Shown piece after piece: positions 14,935 through 24,776 of a stretch of DNA of 35,980 nucleotides (position 1 is its first letter; every line of letters starts with the position of its first letter). The DNA is from Caldifarciminota bacterium (GTDB taxonomy: Bacteria; Hydrothermota; Hydrothermia; B15-G9): positions 1 to 35,980 of the forward strand of contig JALVZN010000047.1 in the NCBI GenBank assembly GCA_027037615.1, read 5' to 3'. Both the position numbers and the translations under genes were made by a program. A model generated the notes under the pieces. The model was not told the DNA's origin. It ran no database searches and saw only the letters and a program-made list of their open reading frames with translations.

Positions 14935-17022
14935 ATGGCTGCGTGGAAGCTTGAGAAATTGAGGAATATTGGTTTTGTTGCGCATATAGACGCCGGGAAA
15001 ACTACTGTTACCGAGCACTTTTTGTTTTATAGCAACAGAAAACATCGTCTCGGAAGCGTGGATCTAGGCAGTTCTGAAACCGATTATAGTCAGATAGAGA
15101 GGGAGAGAGGAATAACCATTATAGATGCCGCTGTTACATGTTACTGGCGAGACCATCAGATAAACATAATAGATACGCCCGGCCATGTGGATTTCACCAT
15201 TGAGGTTGAGCGTGCCCTGCGCGTCCTTGACGGGATAGTTGTTATCTTTTCCGCAGTTGAGGGAGTTGAGCCTCAATCGGAAACAGTGTGGCATCAGGCG
15301 GACAGATACAATGTGCCCCGCATCGCTTTTATAAACAAACTGGATCGGATTGGTTCTGATTACTTTCGTGTTGTCAGGCAGATGAAAGAGAGGCTTAACG
15401 CTAATCCTCTACTTTTGCAGTTGCCTATTGGAGTAGAAGACGAGTTTAAGGGCGTTAAAGACCTTGTCCGTCGGAAGATGTATATCTGGTCTGATGATGA
15501 AAGTGAGTCCGTATTCGGGAGGATTTATCAGATTGAAGATCTGGATCTGGAAGCCGATGAGGAGGCCGCTAAGGCTTACGAGGATATGGTCACGATCCTT
15601 TCCGATTACGATGAATCGATACTGGATGATTTCTTCGAGAATGGATTTGTGGAGCCCGAAAAGCTGAACGCAGCGATACGGAAGGGCACGATAGAAAGGA
15701 AGTTTGTCCCGGTTCTCATGGGGGCTGCGCTGAGGCATAAAGGTATTCAACCGCTTATGGAGGCTGTTGTTGATTACCTGCCGTCTCCGATAGATCTTCC
15801 TCCAATAGAAGGTATTAACCCCAGAACTGGAGCTGTGGAGAAACGCCATCCTTCTGTAAATGAGCCTTTTACCGGGCTTGTTTTCAAAATCCAACTGGAT
15901 GATAGGGGAGGACAGTTGTTTTTTGTGAGAATCTATTCGGGCAAGCTTCGGCATGGTCAGAAGATATTAAATGCTGTAACTGGAAAGAAGGAGCGGATAA
16001 ATAACCTTTACAGGTTGCACGCGAAGAAAAAGGAGTATCTTGAAGAAGCGTATGCAGGAGACATTATCGGTGTGGCTGGTCTCAGCAGCACCGTGGAGAC
16101 CGGACACACGCTTTCGGACATCGACCATCCTATTGTCCTTAAAGGTATCACTGTGCCTGAGCCCGTTGTCAGTGTGGCGATTGAGCCCAGAAGGATTAGC
16201 GAGAGGGATGATCTCATTAAAATTCTTAATAAACTGTCGCTTGAGGATCCATCTCTGAAAGTGAAAGAGGACGAGGATACGGGGCAGATAATCGTTTCCG
16301 GCATGGGTGAGCTCTATCTCGAGGTGCTCATAGAGAGGTTAAGGCGCGGTTTTAATAAGGAAGTGCGAGCGAGCAAGCCGCAGGTTACTTTCAGGGAGAC
16401 CATTACCCGTGAAGCTGAAGGCGTCGGTGATGTCACCAAAGTCATCGGCGGAACGACGCATAAGGGATTTGTTAAGTTGAAAGTCTATCCCAATGAGAGG
16501 GGAGCTGGCAACAAAGTGGTGGTTCCGAATGAGATAGAGACCGTGCTCGGCCCGGATAGGTATGAAGCTCTCAAGCTTGGCGTCATGGAAGTGTTTTCAG
16601 GCGGCCCGATTATGTCTTATCCAGTTGTCGATGTGGTGGTCGAAGTCCTGGAGGCCGCTTACGGCACTGAGATAACGCCTATCGGCACAAGAATGGCTTC
16701 CTATGAGGCTGCCAGAAATGCTTTTGAGAAGGCGGAGCCTGTGCTTCTGGAGCCTTATGTGGAAGTGGATGTGTATGTGCCACCTGATGCAGTTGGCAGT
16801 ATAATAAACGACCTCGAAAACAGAAACGGAAAATTAGAGAGCATAGAGAACATAAGCGAAAGGGTGCAGCTTGTTCGATTTAGGGCACCTTTGCGCAAAA
16901 TGTTCGGCTATTCAAGCGCTGTTCAGTCCCTCACACAGGGACATGTCAGTTATCAGATGCGGGTGGCTTTCTTTGCGCCTGTGCCCGCAGATGATGTGAA
17001 GGAAATATTTGGCTTTATTTAA
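14935..17022 (+). CDS. fusA: Translation elongation factor G, divergent form
   Basis: A 695-residue GTPase with the full EF-G domain order. G motifs are intact: AHIDAGKTT (16-24), RGIT (58-61), DTPGH (80-84), NKLD (134-137). Domains II and III are recognisable (FFVRIYSG, SGMGELYLEVLIERL). Domain IV departs from canonical EF-G. The GGRGQ[YF]GHV loop is replaced by GGTTHKGFV, and the tip loop that carries translocation His583 in E. coli (GSYHDVDSS) reads AAYGTEITPIGT, with no His. Domain V ends LTQGHVSYQMRV rather than TKGRASYTMEF. It stands in the normal fusA place between rpsG and tuf, so it may be the main translocase of this lineage, or a recycling-type paralogue like the second EF-G of spirochaetes, planctomycetes and mitochondria. 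The start has GGGGTGAG upstream. Confidence 0.9.
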   Translation: MAAWKLEKLRNIGFVAHIDAGKTTVTEHFLFYSNRKHRLGSVDLGSSETDYSQIERERGITIIDAAVTCYWRDHQINIIDTPGHVDFTIEVERALRVLDGIVVIFSAVEGVEPQSETVWHQADRYNVPRIAFINKLDRIGSDYFRVVRQMKERLNANPLLLQLPIGVEDEFKGVKDLVRRKMYIWSDDESESVFGRIYQIEDLDLEADEEAAKAYEDMVTILSDYDESILDDFFENGFVEPEKLNAAIRKGTIERKFVPVLMGAALRHKGIQPLMEAVVDYLPSPIDLPPIEGINPRTGAVEKRHPSVNEPFTGLVFKIQLDDRGGQLFFVRIYSGKLRHGQKILNAVTGKKERINNLYRLHAKKKEYLEEAYAGDIIGVAGLSSTVETGHTLSDIDHPIVLKGITVPEPVVSVAIEPRRISERDDLIKILNKLSLEDPSLKVKEDEDTGQIIVSGMGELYLEVLIERLRRGFNKEVRASKPQVTFRETITREAEGVGDVTKVIGGTTHKGFVKLKVYPNERGAGNKVVVPNEIETVLGPDRYEALKLGVMEVFSGGPIMSYPVVDVVVEVLEAAYGTEITPIGTRMASYEAARNAFEKAEPVLLEPYVEVDVYVPPDAVGSIINDLENRNGKLESIENISERVQLVRFRAPLRKMFGYSSAVQSLTQGHVSYQMRVAFFAPVPADDVKEIFGFI

Positions 17023-17055
17023 TTTTTGGCTCGAAAAAACTCGGAGGTGATTATT

Positions 17056-18258
17056 ATGAGCAAGCAGAAATTCGAGAGGAGAAAGCCCCACCTGAATGTG
17101 GGAACGATCGGACATGTGGACCACGGTAAGTCCACTCTCACTGCTGCTATAACAAAGTATCTGTCCCTCAAGGGATTGGCTAACTATGTGCCTTACGATG
17201 AGATCGATAAGGCGCCTGAGGAAAAAGCTCGTGGTGTTACGATTCAGCTCGCCCATATCGAGTATGAGACCGAGAAACGCCACTACGCACACATCGACTG
17301 CCCTGGTCACGCAGACTACATTAAGAACATGATCACAGGTGCTGCACAGATGGACGGCGCCATCCTCGTCGTCGCTGCCACGGACTCCGTGATGCCTCAG
17401 ACCCGTGAGCATGTGCTTCTCGCCCGTCAGGTTAATGTGCCTTACATCATCGTGTTCATCAACAAGACCGATATGGTCGATGACCCTGAGCTCGTCGAGT
17501 TGGTTGAGATGGAAGTTCGTGACCTGCTCAACGAGTATGAGTTCCCGGGCGATGAGGTTCCCGTGATCAAGGGTTCCGCTCTTAAAGCGGTCGAGGATTG
17601 CGGCGATGATCCCAATTGCGAGTGGTATAAGCCCATTCAGGAGCTCCTGGACGCTCTCGATAACTACATCCCTGATCCTGTGCGTGAAGTCGATAAGCCA
17701 TTCCTGATGGCAATTGAGGATGTCTTCTCAATCACCGGTCGTGGCACAGTGGTGACCGGACGTGTCGAGCGCGGCAGACTTACCCCTGGTGAGGAAATTG
17801 AGATAGTTGGGTTCAGAGACAAGCCCATCAGAACTGTTGCGACATCCATCGAGATGTTCCGCAAGGTTCTTGACGAGGCGCTTCCTGGCGACAATGTGGG
17901 TATCCTCCTTCGTGGAATTAAGAAGGATGAGGTCGAGCGCGGCATGGTCGTCGCAAAGCCCGGCAGCATCAACCCTCACAAGAGATTCCGCGCTCAGGTC
18001 TATGTCTTGAAGAAAGAAGAGGGTGGTCGTCACACACCGTTCTTCAACGGCTATCGTCCGCAGTTCTACTTCAGGACGACGGATGTGACCGGCACAATCA
18101 AGCTGCCTGAGGGTCAGGAAATGGTCATGCCTGGCGACCATGTCAACCTCGAGGTTGAGCTTATCTACCCTGTCGCAATCGAGAAAGAGCTCAGATTTGC
18201 TATTCGTGAAGGCGGACGCACAGTGGGCGCTGGCGTCGTAACAGACATCATTGAGTAA
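17056..18258 (+). CDS. tuf: Translation elongation factor Tu
   Basis: The product is 400 residues from ATG 17056, which has GGAGGTG upstream; the open frame extends to 17026 without one. EF-Tu delivers aminoacyl-tRNA to the ribosomal A site. Motifs: GHVDHGKST (19-27), RGVTI in switch I where RGITI is usual, DCPGHADY (81-88), NKTD (136-139) in place of the common NKCD, and the domain II/III blocks [13 protein letters not shown] and [17 protein letters not shown]. An insertion near residues 180-190 ([11 protein letters not shown]) lengthens the G domain, as in several non-proteobacterial phyla. The next gene starts only 5 bases after the stop, tying tuf to the S10 operon. Confidence 0.97.
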   Translation: MSKQKFERRKPHLNVGTIGHVDHGKSTLTAAITKYLSLKGLANYVPYDEIDKAPEEKARGVTIQLAHIEYETEKRHYAHIDCPGHADYIKNMITGAAQMDGAILVVAATDSVMPQTREHVLLARQVNVPYIIVFINKTDMVDDPELVELVEMEVRDLLNEYEFPGDEVPVIKGSALKAVEDCGDDPNCEWYKPIQELLDALDNYIPDPVREVDKPFLMAIEDVFSITGRGTVVTGRVERGRLTPGEEIEIVGFRDKPIRTVATSIEMFRKVLDEALPGDNVGILLRGIKKDEVERGMVVAKPGSINPHKRFRAQVYVLKKEEGGRHTPFFNGYRPQFYFRTTDVTGTIKLPEGQEMVMPGDHVNLEVELIYPVAIEKELRFAIREGGRTVGAGVVTDIIE

Positions 18259-18263
18259 TAGCC

Positions 18264-18578
18264 ATGGCTGTGGAAGGCAAAATAAGAATTAAACTTAAGG
18301 CTTTCGATCATGCGCTGATCGACAGGTCGGCTAAAAGGATTGCCTTGACAGCTAAGCTCACGGGGGCAGAGGTGTCCGGGCCGATACCTCTGCCCACCAA
18401 AAGGACGCTGTATTCGGTGATCCGCTCGCCTCATGTGCACAAACGGTCGCAGGAACAGTTTGTGCTTACTATCCACAAGAGGCTGATCGAAATTCGGAAA
18501 CCGACTCAGGAAACGATCGATAAGCTCTCCCGTCTCGACCTGCCAGCAGGTGTCGATGTGGAGATAAATGTGGTGTAG
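18264..18578 (+). CDS. rpsJ: Small ribosomal subunit protein uS10
   Basis: A 104-residue protein of the 30S head, also the NusE factor for transcription antitermination. Motifs: [56 protein letters not shown], and the ending [13 protein letters not shown] few residues (MAVEGK) precede the conserved start. First gene of the S10 section, 5 bases after tuf, with no promoter of its own. Confidence 0.97.
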   Translation: MAVEGKIRIKLKAFDHALIDRSAKRIALTAKLTGAEVSGPIPLPTKRTLYSVIRSPHVHKRSQEQFVLTIHKRLIEIRKPTQETIDKLSRLDLPAGVDVEINVV

Positions 18579-18630
18579 CCGATATGGCTGCGTTTGTCGC
18601 GATCGCAGAGAACAAAGGAGCTGAAATATC

Positions 18631-19359
18631 ATGATGGGATTGATTGGTAGAAAGCTGGGGATGACCCAGATCCCTACCGAAGACGGCTCGATGACGGCTG
18701 TTACCGTCATTGAAGTCGGCCCCTGCACCGTCCTGGGGGAGAAAACACCTGACAAGGACGGCTATGCAGCACTGAAGTTGGGATTCGGGGAAGTATCCCC
18801 TAAAAAACTTAACAGGCCTCAGCTTTTCGAGATACTGAAAACGCTCCTCGATGAGAAAGAGGTTGAGGAGCTGAAGCAGAAGAAAGGGGCGGAACTGTAT
18901 CGTGCCCTCAAAGAAAAGGGCATAAAGTTGCCGGCCCTCAAAATATCGGAATTTCGTGTGGACCCGTCGGAGCTCGGAAAATTCCAATCAGGTAAGGAGA
19001 TCACGGTTGCTGATGTCTTCTCCGAAGGCGAAAAGGTAGATGTCACAGGCACATCCAAGGGAAGAGGATTTCAGGGCGTCGTAAAGAGATGGGGATTCTC
19101 GGGCGGACCTAAAACTCACGGCTCAAAGTTCCACAGACGCCCCGGTTCCATCGGACAGCACACCGATCCGGGTAGAGTGTGGAAAGGCAAAAAGATGGCT
19201 GGCCACATGGGTGACAGGCGCGTTACAGTGAAGAACCTGCAGGTGATCAAGGTCTATCCGGATAAGCACATCATACTGGTGAAAGGATCCGTGCCGGGTG
19301 CAAGAGGCTCTATCGTCCTCGTTAAGAAAGCGAACCCCAAGGAGGGTAAGAAATTATGA
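18631..19359 (+). CDS. rplC: Large ribosomal subunit protein uL3
   Basis: A 242-residue early-assembly 23S rRNA-binding protein whose loop reaches the peptidyl-transferase centre. Motifs: GLIGRKLGMTQIPTEDG at the start, VDVTGTSKGRGFQGVVKRWGF, HRRPGSIGQHTDPGRVWKGKKMAGHMG, and a basic end. It is about 30 residues longer than E. coli L3 because of an insert in the middle part (LKQKKGAELYRALKEKGI). AAGGAG precedes; ATG 18631 or the next codon, 18634, could be used. The stop overlaps rplD by 4 bases. Confidence 0.96.
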   Translation: MMGLIGRKLGMTQIPTEDGSMTAVTVIEVGPCTVLGEKTPDKDGYAALKLGFGEVSPKKLNRPQLFEILKTLLDEKEVEELKQKKGAELYRALKEKGIKLPALKISEFRVDPSELGKFQSGKEITVADVFSEGEKVDVTGTSKGRGFQGVVKRWGFSGGPKTHGSKFHRRPGSIGQHTDPGRVWKGKKMAGHMGDRRVTVKNLQVIKVYPDKHIILVKGSVPGARGSIVLVKKANPKEGKKL

Positions 19360-19979
19360 AAGCACCTCTTTATTCGCCCAACGGTGAGCGGATAGGCGAG
19401 ATCGAGCTGCCAGAGGAAATCTTCGGCGTGAAGCCCAAAAGACATGTCCTCTGGGAGGTCGTCAGGATGTATCTTGCCAACCGCAGAGCTGGCACGCACA
19501 AGGCCAAGACGAGAGCAGAGGTCTCATACTCCGGCAGGAAGATATGGCCGCAGAAGGGGCTTGGTAGAGCAAGGCACGGCGACCGCAACGCACCGATATT
19601 CGTCAAAGGCGGTAAAGCGCACGGGCCGAGACCGCGCGACTACTCTTACAGCGTGCCCAAAAAGGTTCGTCGGCTTGCTTTCAAGATGGCTCTCTCCGAT
19701 AGGGCATTGGAAAACAGGGTGCTGGTTTTCGATAGCTTCGATATTCCTGAACCCAAAACCAAGAAAATGGTCCAGCTCCTGTCAGCCGTCGGACTTGATA
19801 AGAAGAAAGTGGTCATTATCCCCGCTGAATACGACAGGAATCTCTATCTCTCAAGCAGAAATATACCGAAAGTCGAGACCAGACTTGCCAAAGATGCCAA
19901 CGCACTGGATGTCCTGAACTCGGAATATGTGGTTCTTGACAAAGAGGCCATTGAAAGGCTGAAGGAGAGGTTGTCATGA
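19356..19979 (+). CDS. rplD: Large ribosomal subunit protein uL4
   Basis: A 207-residue protein whose extended loop lines the exit tunnel. Motifs: [33 protein letters not shown] (the tunnel loop, conserved, no macrolide-resistance change apparent) and the [16 protein letters not shown] helix. Starts in a 4-base ATGA overlap with rplC and ends in another with rplW. In E. coli L4 represses the S10 operon; no leader suited to this is visible ahead of rpsJ. Confidence 0.96.
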   Translation: MKAPLYSPNGERIGEIELPEEIFGVKPKRHVLWEVVRMYLANRRAGTHKAKTRAEVSYSGRKIWPQKGLGRARHGDRNAPIFVKGGKAHGPRPRDYSYSVPKKVRRLAFKMALSDRALENRVLVFDSFDIPEPKTKKMVQLLSAVGLDKKKVVIIPAEYDRNLYLSSRNIPKVETRLAKDANALDVLNSEYVVLDKEAIERLKERLS

Positions 19980-20266
19980 GGGATCCAAGGGACATCATCA
20001 TCAGGCCGGTTCTTACCGAGAAGACCTACAGGTTGCAGGCCGAAAACAACCAGTATGTTTTCGAGGTCGCCAAAGACGCCAACAAGGTCGAGATCAAGAA
20101 AGCGATCGAAGAGCTCTTCCGCGTGAATGTCGAGAAGGTGCAGGTCGTCAATGTGAAGCCGAAGCCCAGAAGGGTCAGGAGAGCGCCCGGCAGGACAAGG
20201 GCATGGAAAAAAGCGATAGTCCGCCTCAGAAAAGGCGAGACCATACCGCTCTTTGAAGGAGTGTGA
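19976..20266 (+). CDS. rplW: Large ribosomal subunit protein uL23
   Basis: A 96-residue protein at the tunnel exit, docking site for trigger factor and SRP. Motifs: [46 protein letters not shown], and a basic loop [24 protein letters not shown]. Overlaps rplD by 4 bases (ATGA); GGAGAGG lies just upstream within rplD. Confidence 0.96.
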   Translation: MRDPRDIIIRPVLTEKTYRLQAENNQYVFEVAKDANKVEIKKAIEELFRVNVEKVQVVNVKPKPRRVRRAPGRTRAWKKAIVRLRKGETIPLFEGV

Positions 20267-20271
20267 TAATC

Positions 20272-21126
20272 ATGGCTATTAAACATTACAGGCCTTATAC
20301 GCCCTCACGGCGCTACATGACAGTGGTCGATTACAAGAGCGTGATCACAAAGACCGAGCCCGAGAAGTCGCTTACGGAGCCTATCAAGAAAAAGGGCGGC
20401 AGAAATTCGCACGGCAGAATTACCGTCAGGTTCAGAGGGGGAGGCCACAAAAGGCTTTACAGGATTATCGATTTCAGACGCGAGAAACACGGGATTCCGG
20501 CGAAAGTCAAATCCATAGAATACGATCCTAACAGGTCCGCTTTCATAGCACTTCTCGCTTATGCTGACGGTGAGAAACGGTATATCATTGCTCCGGACGG
20601 GCTCCAGGTCGGCGATACGCTGATGTCTTACGACATCGACGCAAAAGAGCCGGAAATTAAAACAGGAAATGCCATGCCGCTCGCTTTGATCCCTGAGGGC
20701 ATGGAGATCCATAACATTGAGCTTGTTCCTGGCAAAGGCGGGCAACTTGTTCGTTCTGCTGGCACCTCCGCTGTCATCCTGTCGAAGGAGGACAAATACG
20801 CACATGTCCAGCTCCCGTCGGGTGAGGTCAGGCTTATCAACCTCAAGTGCATGGCTACGCTTGGCAAGGTCTCCAATCCGGATCACGAAAATGTGGTCAT
20901 CGGTAAGGCCGGCCGCACCAGATGGCTTGGAAGGCGCGGCCATGTGCGCGGCGTCGCAATGAACCCTGTGGATCATCCGCTCGGCGGTGGCGAAGGCCGC
21001 AGCAAAGGTGGAAGACCACCTGCAAGCCCGTGGGGACTTATCGCTAAGGGTAAGAAGACGCGCAAGAAAAGGAAACCTTCTGACAGGTTCATCGTGAAGA
21101 GAAGATCCAGGAAGAAGAGGAAATAG
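20272..21126 (+). CDS. rplB: Large ribosomal subunit protein uL2
   Basis: The product is 284 residues from ATG 20272 with GAAGGAG upstream; a GTG at 20263 is in frame but overlaps that site. L2 binds 23S rRNA near the peptidyl-transferase centre. Motifs: [36 protein letters not shown], and [19 protein letters not shown]. The key His of DHP (equivalent to E. coli His229) is present at 235, but the following position, His in most bacteria, is Leu. The C-terminus is basic ([18 protein letters not shown]). Confidence 0.97.
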   Translation: MAIKHYRPYTPSRRYMTVVDYKSVITKTEPEKSLTEPIKKKGGRNSHGRITVRFRGGGHKRLYRIIDFRREKHGIPAKVKSIEYDPNRSAFIALLAYADGEKRYIIAPDGLQVGDTLMSYDIDAKEPEIKTGNAMPLALIPEGMEIHNIELVPGKGGQLVRSAGTSAVILSKEDKYAHVQLPSGEVRLINLKCMATLGKVSNPDHENVVIGKAGRTRWLGRRGHVRGVAMNPVDHPLGGGEGRSKGGRPPASPWGLIAKGKKTRKKRKPSDRFIVKRRSRKKRK

Positions 21127-21142
21127 GCGGAGGTGATCAGTA

Positions 21143-21430
21143 ATGGGAAGATCCATTAAAAAAGGACCTTATGTTGATCCGAAGCTTTTGAAACGGATCA
21201 TCGAATTGAACAAAACCGGAGAGAAAAGGGTCATCAAGACCTATTCTCGCCGTTCTACGATTACACCGGAATTTATCGGACACACTATCGCAATCCACAA
21301 TGGGCACAAGTTCATACCGGTTTACATCACACAGGATATGGTCGGCCACAAGCTCGGCGAATTCGCACTCACGCGCACATTTAGAGGTCACAAGGGACAG
21401 AAAGTTGCTGGCAAAGGAAGGGTGAGATAA
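21143..21430 (+). CDS. rpsS: Small ribosomal subunit protein uS19
   Basis: A 95-residue head protein that pairs with S13. Motifs: [50 protein letters not shown], and [26 protein letters not shown] precedes the ATG and the next gene starts 2 bases after the stop. Its partner gene rpsM is not in this window. Confidence 0.97.
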   Translation: MGRSIKKGPYVDPKLLKRIIELNKTGEKRVIKTYSRRSTITPEFIGHTIAIHNGHKFIPVYITQDMVGHKLGEFALTRTFRGHKGQKVAGKGRVR

Positions 21431-21432
21431 TC

Positions 21433-21780
21433 ATGGAGGGCAGAGCTATTTCCAAATATCTCAGAGTTTCCCCGAAAAAGGTCAAACCTGTGCTCGACCT
21501 CGTGAGGGGCAAAAGTGTTGAGGAGGCCGAGGCAATTCTCACACTGCTGCCCAAGAGGAAAATCGGCACAATGGTGCTCAAGACCCTGAAAAACGCCTAC
21601 AACTCCTACGAACAGAAAGCTGGAACGGAAGCGCTACCCAAGGACGAAGTCTTCGTCAGCCTTATCAAAGTGGATCGTGGCCCTATCATGAAGAGATGGC
21701 GCCCTGCGTGGCGCGGGAGAGCCGTGATGATTCGCAGACGGCTTTCTCACATCACCGTCGAAGTGTCCGATAGGAGGTAA
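21433..21780 (+). CDS. rplV: Large ribosomal subunit protein uL22
   Basis: A 115-residue protein whose beta-hairpin lines the exit tunnel. Motifs: [28 protein letters not shown], a central helix, and the hairpin [32 protein letters not shown]. The hairpin is not shortened, so no macrolide-type deletion is apparent. Packed between rpsS and rpsC with 2-base gaps on both sides. Confidence 0.96.
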   Translation: MEGRAISKYLRVSPKKVKPVLDLVRGKSVEEAEAILTLLPKRKIGTMVLKTLKNAYNSYEQKAGTEALPKDEVFVSLIKVDRGPIMKRWRPAWRGRAVMIRRRLSHITVEVSDRR

Positions 21781-21782
21781 AT

Positions 21783-22448
21783 ATGGGACAGAAAGTTCAC
21801 CCAATAGGGTTCAGAATTGGCGTCAACAAGGATTGGCAGTCCCACTGGTTCGCCCCTGGCAAAAACTACGCTGAGGTTCTCCAGGAGGATTTGAGAATCA
21901 GGGACTATATCCGCAAGAGATTCAGGGATGCGGGCATATCGAAGATAATCATAGACAGGGCTGCCGATAAGATCAGCGTGAACATCTACACTTCTCGTCC
22001 GGGACTTGTGATCGGAAGGCGCGGTCAGGAGGTCGAAAGCCTGAAAAGAGAGCTCGTTAAGCTTATCGGCAAGAAAGAGATTCAGATAAATGTCGATGAG
22101 GTGCGCGTGCCTGAGATCGATGCCGAACTCGTCGCTCAGAACATCGCTTCTCGAATTGAGCAGCGTGTGTCTCACAGGCGTGCGATGAAAAGGGCAGTCG
22201 ATATGGCGATGCGTGCGGGCGCAAAGGGGATTAAAGTCCAGTGTAAGGGACGCCTCGGCGGCGCTGAGATAGCCCGTAAAGAATGGTATCATCAGGGCAG
22301 GGTGCCTCTTCAGACGATACGCGCTGACATCGACTACGCAGAGACGACTGCTATCACGAAATACGGCACAATTGGCGTCAAGGTGTGGATCTACAAGGGC
22401 GATATCCTCAAGCCGAAAGGCGGCGAGGAGGAAGAGGAGGTTATCTAA
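21783..22448 (+). CDS. rpsC: Small ribosomal subunit protein uS3
   Basis: A 221-residue protein at the mRNA entry. Motifs: [20 protein letters not shown], a KH domain with [23 protein letters not shown] (residues ~60-85), and the C-terminal [20 protein letters not shown]-type block ([20 protein letters not shown]), then [12 protein letters not shown]. The acidic tail (GGEEEEEVI) is usual. TAGGAGGT directly upstream within rplV acts as the ribosome-binding site. Confidence 0.97.
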   Translation: MGQKVHPIGFRIGVNKDWQSHWFAPGKNYAEVLQEDLRIRDYIRKRFRDAGISKIIIDRAADKISVNIYTSRPGLVIGRRGQEVESLKRELVKLIGKKEIQINVDEVRVPEIDAELVAQNIASRIEQRVSHRRAMKRAVDMAMRAGAKGIKVQCKGRLGGAEIARKEWYHQGRVPLQTIRADIDYAETTAITKYGTIGVKVWIYKGDILKPKGGEEEEEVI

Positions 22449-22451
22449 GCC

Positions 22452-22871
22452 ATGTTGATGCCCAAAAGGACTAAATATCGCAAACAGCACAGAGGACGCA
22501 GAAAAGGAAAGGCCACAGCAGGCCATTATGTGGCTTTTGGCGAATACGGGCTTAAGGCCGTGGAGTCGGCATGGATAACCGCCAACCAGATTGAGGCCGC
22601 CCGTATGACCATAACAAGGTATCTCAAGAAGGGCGGTAAGCTCTGGATACGCATCTTCCCGGACAAGCCCGTAACCAAAAAGCCCGCTGAGACCCGTATG
22701 GGTAAAGGAAAAGGTAATGTCGATCACTGGGTCGCTGTTGTTAAGCCCGGAAGGATAATCTTCGAGCTGGCTGGCGTGCCGGAAGAGGCTGCGAGAGAGG
22801 CGTTCAGGCGTGCATCGTTCAAACTCCCGATAAAGACGAGATTCGTGTCGATCAAGGAGGGCGGAGTATGA
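22452..22871 (+). CDS. rplP: Large ribosomal subunit protein uL16
   Basis: A 139-residue protein that contacts the A-site tRNA elbow. Motifs: [44 protein letters not shown] (with the conserved RMT-IT block), [37 protein letters not shown]. The MLMPKR start is the family norm, so ATG 22452 is right. Overlaps rpmC by 4 bases. Confidence 0.97.
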   Translation: MLMPKRTKYRKQHRGRRKGKATAGHYVAFGEYGLKAVESAWITANQIEAARMTITRYLKKGGKLWIRIFPDKPVTKKPAETRMGKGKGNVDHWVAVVKPGRIIFELAGVPEEAAREAFRRASFKLPIKTRFVSIKEGGV

Positions 22872-23068
22872 AAGCGAGAGAGCTGCGCGAGATGACGAAC
22901 GAGGAGCTTATGGTCAAACTTAGAGAGCTGAAGGATGAGCTTTTCCAGCTCAGACTTGCTAAAGCCCAGAATAAATTGGGGAATCCTCACCAGTTTAAGC
23001 TTGTCAAGAAGGACATTGCGAGGATTCTTACCATTTTGAGGGAAAGGGAATTGGAGGCTGAATCATGA
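22868..23068 (+). CDS. rpmC: Large ribosomal subunit protein uL29
   Basis: A 66-residue two-helix protein near the tunnel exit. Motifs: [34 protein letters not shown] and [18 protein letters not shown], the usual L29 hairpin. Overlaps rplP and rpsQ by 4 bases each, and AAGGAGG lies inside the rplP end. Confidence 0.95.
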   Translation: MKARELREMTNEELMVKLRELKDELFQLRLAKAQNKLGNPHQFKLVKKDIARILTILRERELEAES

Positions 23069-23343
23069 GTGAGAGCAAGAGAGCTCACAGGAAAGAGCGC
23101 GTGGGCGTTGTGGTGTCCGACAAAATGGATAAGACCCGTGTCGTCGTGGTTGAGAGATTGATGCAGCATCCGAAATACAAGAAATATGTCCGTCGCAGAA
23201 AGAAATTCTACGCCCATGACGAGAACAACGAGGCCAGAGAGGGCGATCTTGTCCGCATCGTGGAGACCAGGCCTCTCTCCAAGATGAAGAGGTGGAGGAT
23301 CGTCGAGATCCTCAGGCGCGCGAAGAGACTTGAGGAGGAATAA
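23065..23343 (+). CDS. rpsQ: Small ribosomal subunit protein uS17
   Basis: A 92-residue OB-fold protein that binds helix 11 of 16S rRNA. Motifs: [69 protein letters not shown]. Overlaps rpmC by 4 bases; the next start follows 2 bases after its stop. Confidence 0.96.
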   Translation: MSESKRAHRKERVGVVVSDKMDKTRVVVVERLMQHPKYKKYVRRRKKFYAHDENNEAREGDLVRIVETRPLSKMKRWRIVEILRRAKRLEEE

Positions 23344-23345
23344 AA

Positions 23346-23714
23346 ATGGTTCAGGATTATTCGAGACTTAAAGTGGCTGACAACACCGGCGCCCAGGAGA
23401 TCATGATCATCCACATAATGGGCGGATTTAAGCGCAAATATGCGCGCGTGGGCGACATCGTCGTCGCCAGCGTTAAAGAGGCCACGCCCGGCGCAAGCAT
23501 AAAGAGGGGCGATGTCGTCAGGGCTGTGGTCGTCAGGACAAAAAAGGAAATTCGCCGCAAGGATGGCACTTACATCAAGTTCGACGACAACGCAGCTGTG
23601 ATAATCGACGAGAGGAACGAGCCCAGAGGAACGCGCGTTTTCGGACCGGTAGCGAGAGAGCTCAGAGATAAGAAGTTCATGAAGATCGTGTCGCTTGCAC
23701 CGGAGGTGGTTTAG
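23346..23714 (+). CDS. rplN: Large ribosomal subunit protein uL14
   Basis: A 122-residue subunit-interface protein. Motifs: [79 protein letters not shown] and [28 protein letters not shown]. The rplX start codon follows its stop with no gap. Confidence 0.97.
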   Translation: MVQDYSRLKVADNTGAQEIMIIHIMGGFKRKYARVGDIVVASVKEATPGASIKRGDVVRAVVVRTKKEIRRKDGTYIKFDDNAAVIIDERNEPRGTRVFGPVARELRDKKFMKIVSLAPEVV

Positions 23715-24047
23715 ATGGCAGCTAAAATCAGAAAAGGCGATCTTGTGCTCGTCATAAGCGGAAAAGACAGGGGCAAAACCGGCAAGGTCACTAAGGTTCT
23801 GCCGAAGGCCAACCGCGTGATTGTGGAAGGCGTCAACATCGTGAAGCGGCACATGAGGGCGAGGAGCCAGACGCAGCCGTCCGGTATCATCGAGATGGCA
23901 GCTCCGATCCATGTGTCAAATGTGATGCTTATCTGCCCGAACTGCGGCGAGCCGACCCGCGTCGCTTTTAAGATCACAGAGACAGGCGACAAGCTGCGGG
24001 TCTGCAAAAAATGTGGAGGAGTGATCAGCGATGTCAAGACTGCTTAA
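23715..24047 (+). CDS. rplX: Large ribosomal subunit protein uL24 with zinc ribbon
   Basis: A 110-residue assembly-initiating protein. The KOW motif is at residues 5-33 ([22 protein letters not shown]). A C-terminal zinc ribbon with C74-x2-C77 and C97-x2-C100 is kept. GGAGGTG lies in the rplN end. The stop overlaps rplE by 17 bases, more than elsewhere in this cluster. Confidence 0.96.
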   Translation: MAAKIRKGDLVLVISGKDRGKTGKVTKVLPKANRVIVEGVNIVKRHMRARSQTQPSGIIEMAAPIHVSNVMLICPNCGEPTRVAFKITETGDKLRVCKKCGGVISDVKTA

Positions 24048-24573
24048 AGAATACCGTGAGAGGATTCGGCCGAAACTCATGAAAGAGCTTGGCTACAAAA
24101 ACATCATGCAGGTGCCGCGCATCGAGAAGATCGTGATAAATGTCACAACAGGCGATGCAATTCAGGATCCCAAAGTGCTCGATGTGATCTCCGAAGACCT
24201 TGCCATGATCACCGGACAGAAGCCCGTGCTCAGGCGTGCTCGCAAATCTGTGGCCGGATTCCATCTCCGTAAGGGAATGCCGATCGGCCTTAAGGTCACG
24301 CTCCGTGGCAGAAGGGCACATGATTTCCTCGACAGGTTGATAAACTTCGCACTTCCGCGCGTCCGTGACTTCAGAGGCCTGCCTCGCAATTCGTTCGACG
24401 GCAGAGGCAACTACAATTTCGGCGTTTCGGAACACGCTATCTTCCCGGAAATCGAGATAGACAAGATTAAGAAATCTTTTGGCATGGACATAAACATTGT
24501 TACTACTGCCGAGACCGACGAGGAGGCCATGAGGCTCCTTGAGGAGTTCGGCTTCCCGTTCGAGAGGAGGTAG
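24031..24573 (+). CDS. rplE: Large ribosomal subunit protein uL5
   Basis: A 180-residue central-protuberance protein that binds 5S rRNA. Motifs: [111 protein letters not shown]. The start lies inside rplX, with GGAGG upstream. Confidence 0.96.
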   Translation: MSRLLKEYRERIRPKLMKELGYKNIMQVPRIEKIVINVTTGDAIQDPKVLDVISEDLAMITGQKPVLRRARKSVAGFHLRKGMPIGLKVTLRGRRAHDFLDRLINFALPRVRDFRGLPRNSFDGRGNYNFGVSEHAIFPEIEIDKIKKSFGMDINIVTTAETDEEAMRLLEEFGFPFERR

Positions 24574-24580
24574 AAAAAGC

Positions 24581-24763
24581 ATGGCAAGGAAAGCAAAACT
24601 TTATCCAAAGCATCCGCCGAAATTTAAAGTCAGGGAGCGCAATCGTTGCAAGCGTTGCGGCAGACCCAGAGGCTACATCCGCAGATTCGGCCTGTGCAGA
24701 ATTTGCTTCAGAGAACTGGCACTTAAGGGCGAATTGCCGGGTGTCAAAAAGGCAAGCTGGTAG
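24581..24763 (+). CDS. rpsZ: Small ribosomal subunit protein uS14, zinc-binding type Z
   Basis: A 60-residue protein: [20 protein letters not shown] start, then two CxxC pairs (Cys23, Cys26, Cys39, Cys42) and the ending KKASW. This is the short zinc-containing form used by Gram-positives, thermophiles and many candidate phyla. ATG 24581 has GAGGAGG upstream; the open frame to 24539 is overlap with rplE. Confidence 0.96.
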   Translation: MARKAKLYPKHPPKFKVRERNRCKRCGRPRGYIRRFGLCRICFRELALKGELPGVKKASW

Positions 24764-24776
24764 GAGGTATTGAACC

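Noticed and set aside
21747-22727. 326-codon minus-strand frame opposite rplV, rpsC and rplP
   Set aside because: A long antisense shadow caused by codon bias of conserved ribosomal genes; the plus-strand proteins are certain.
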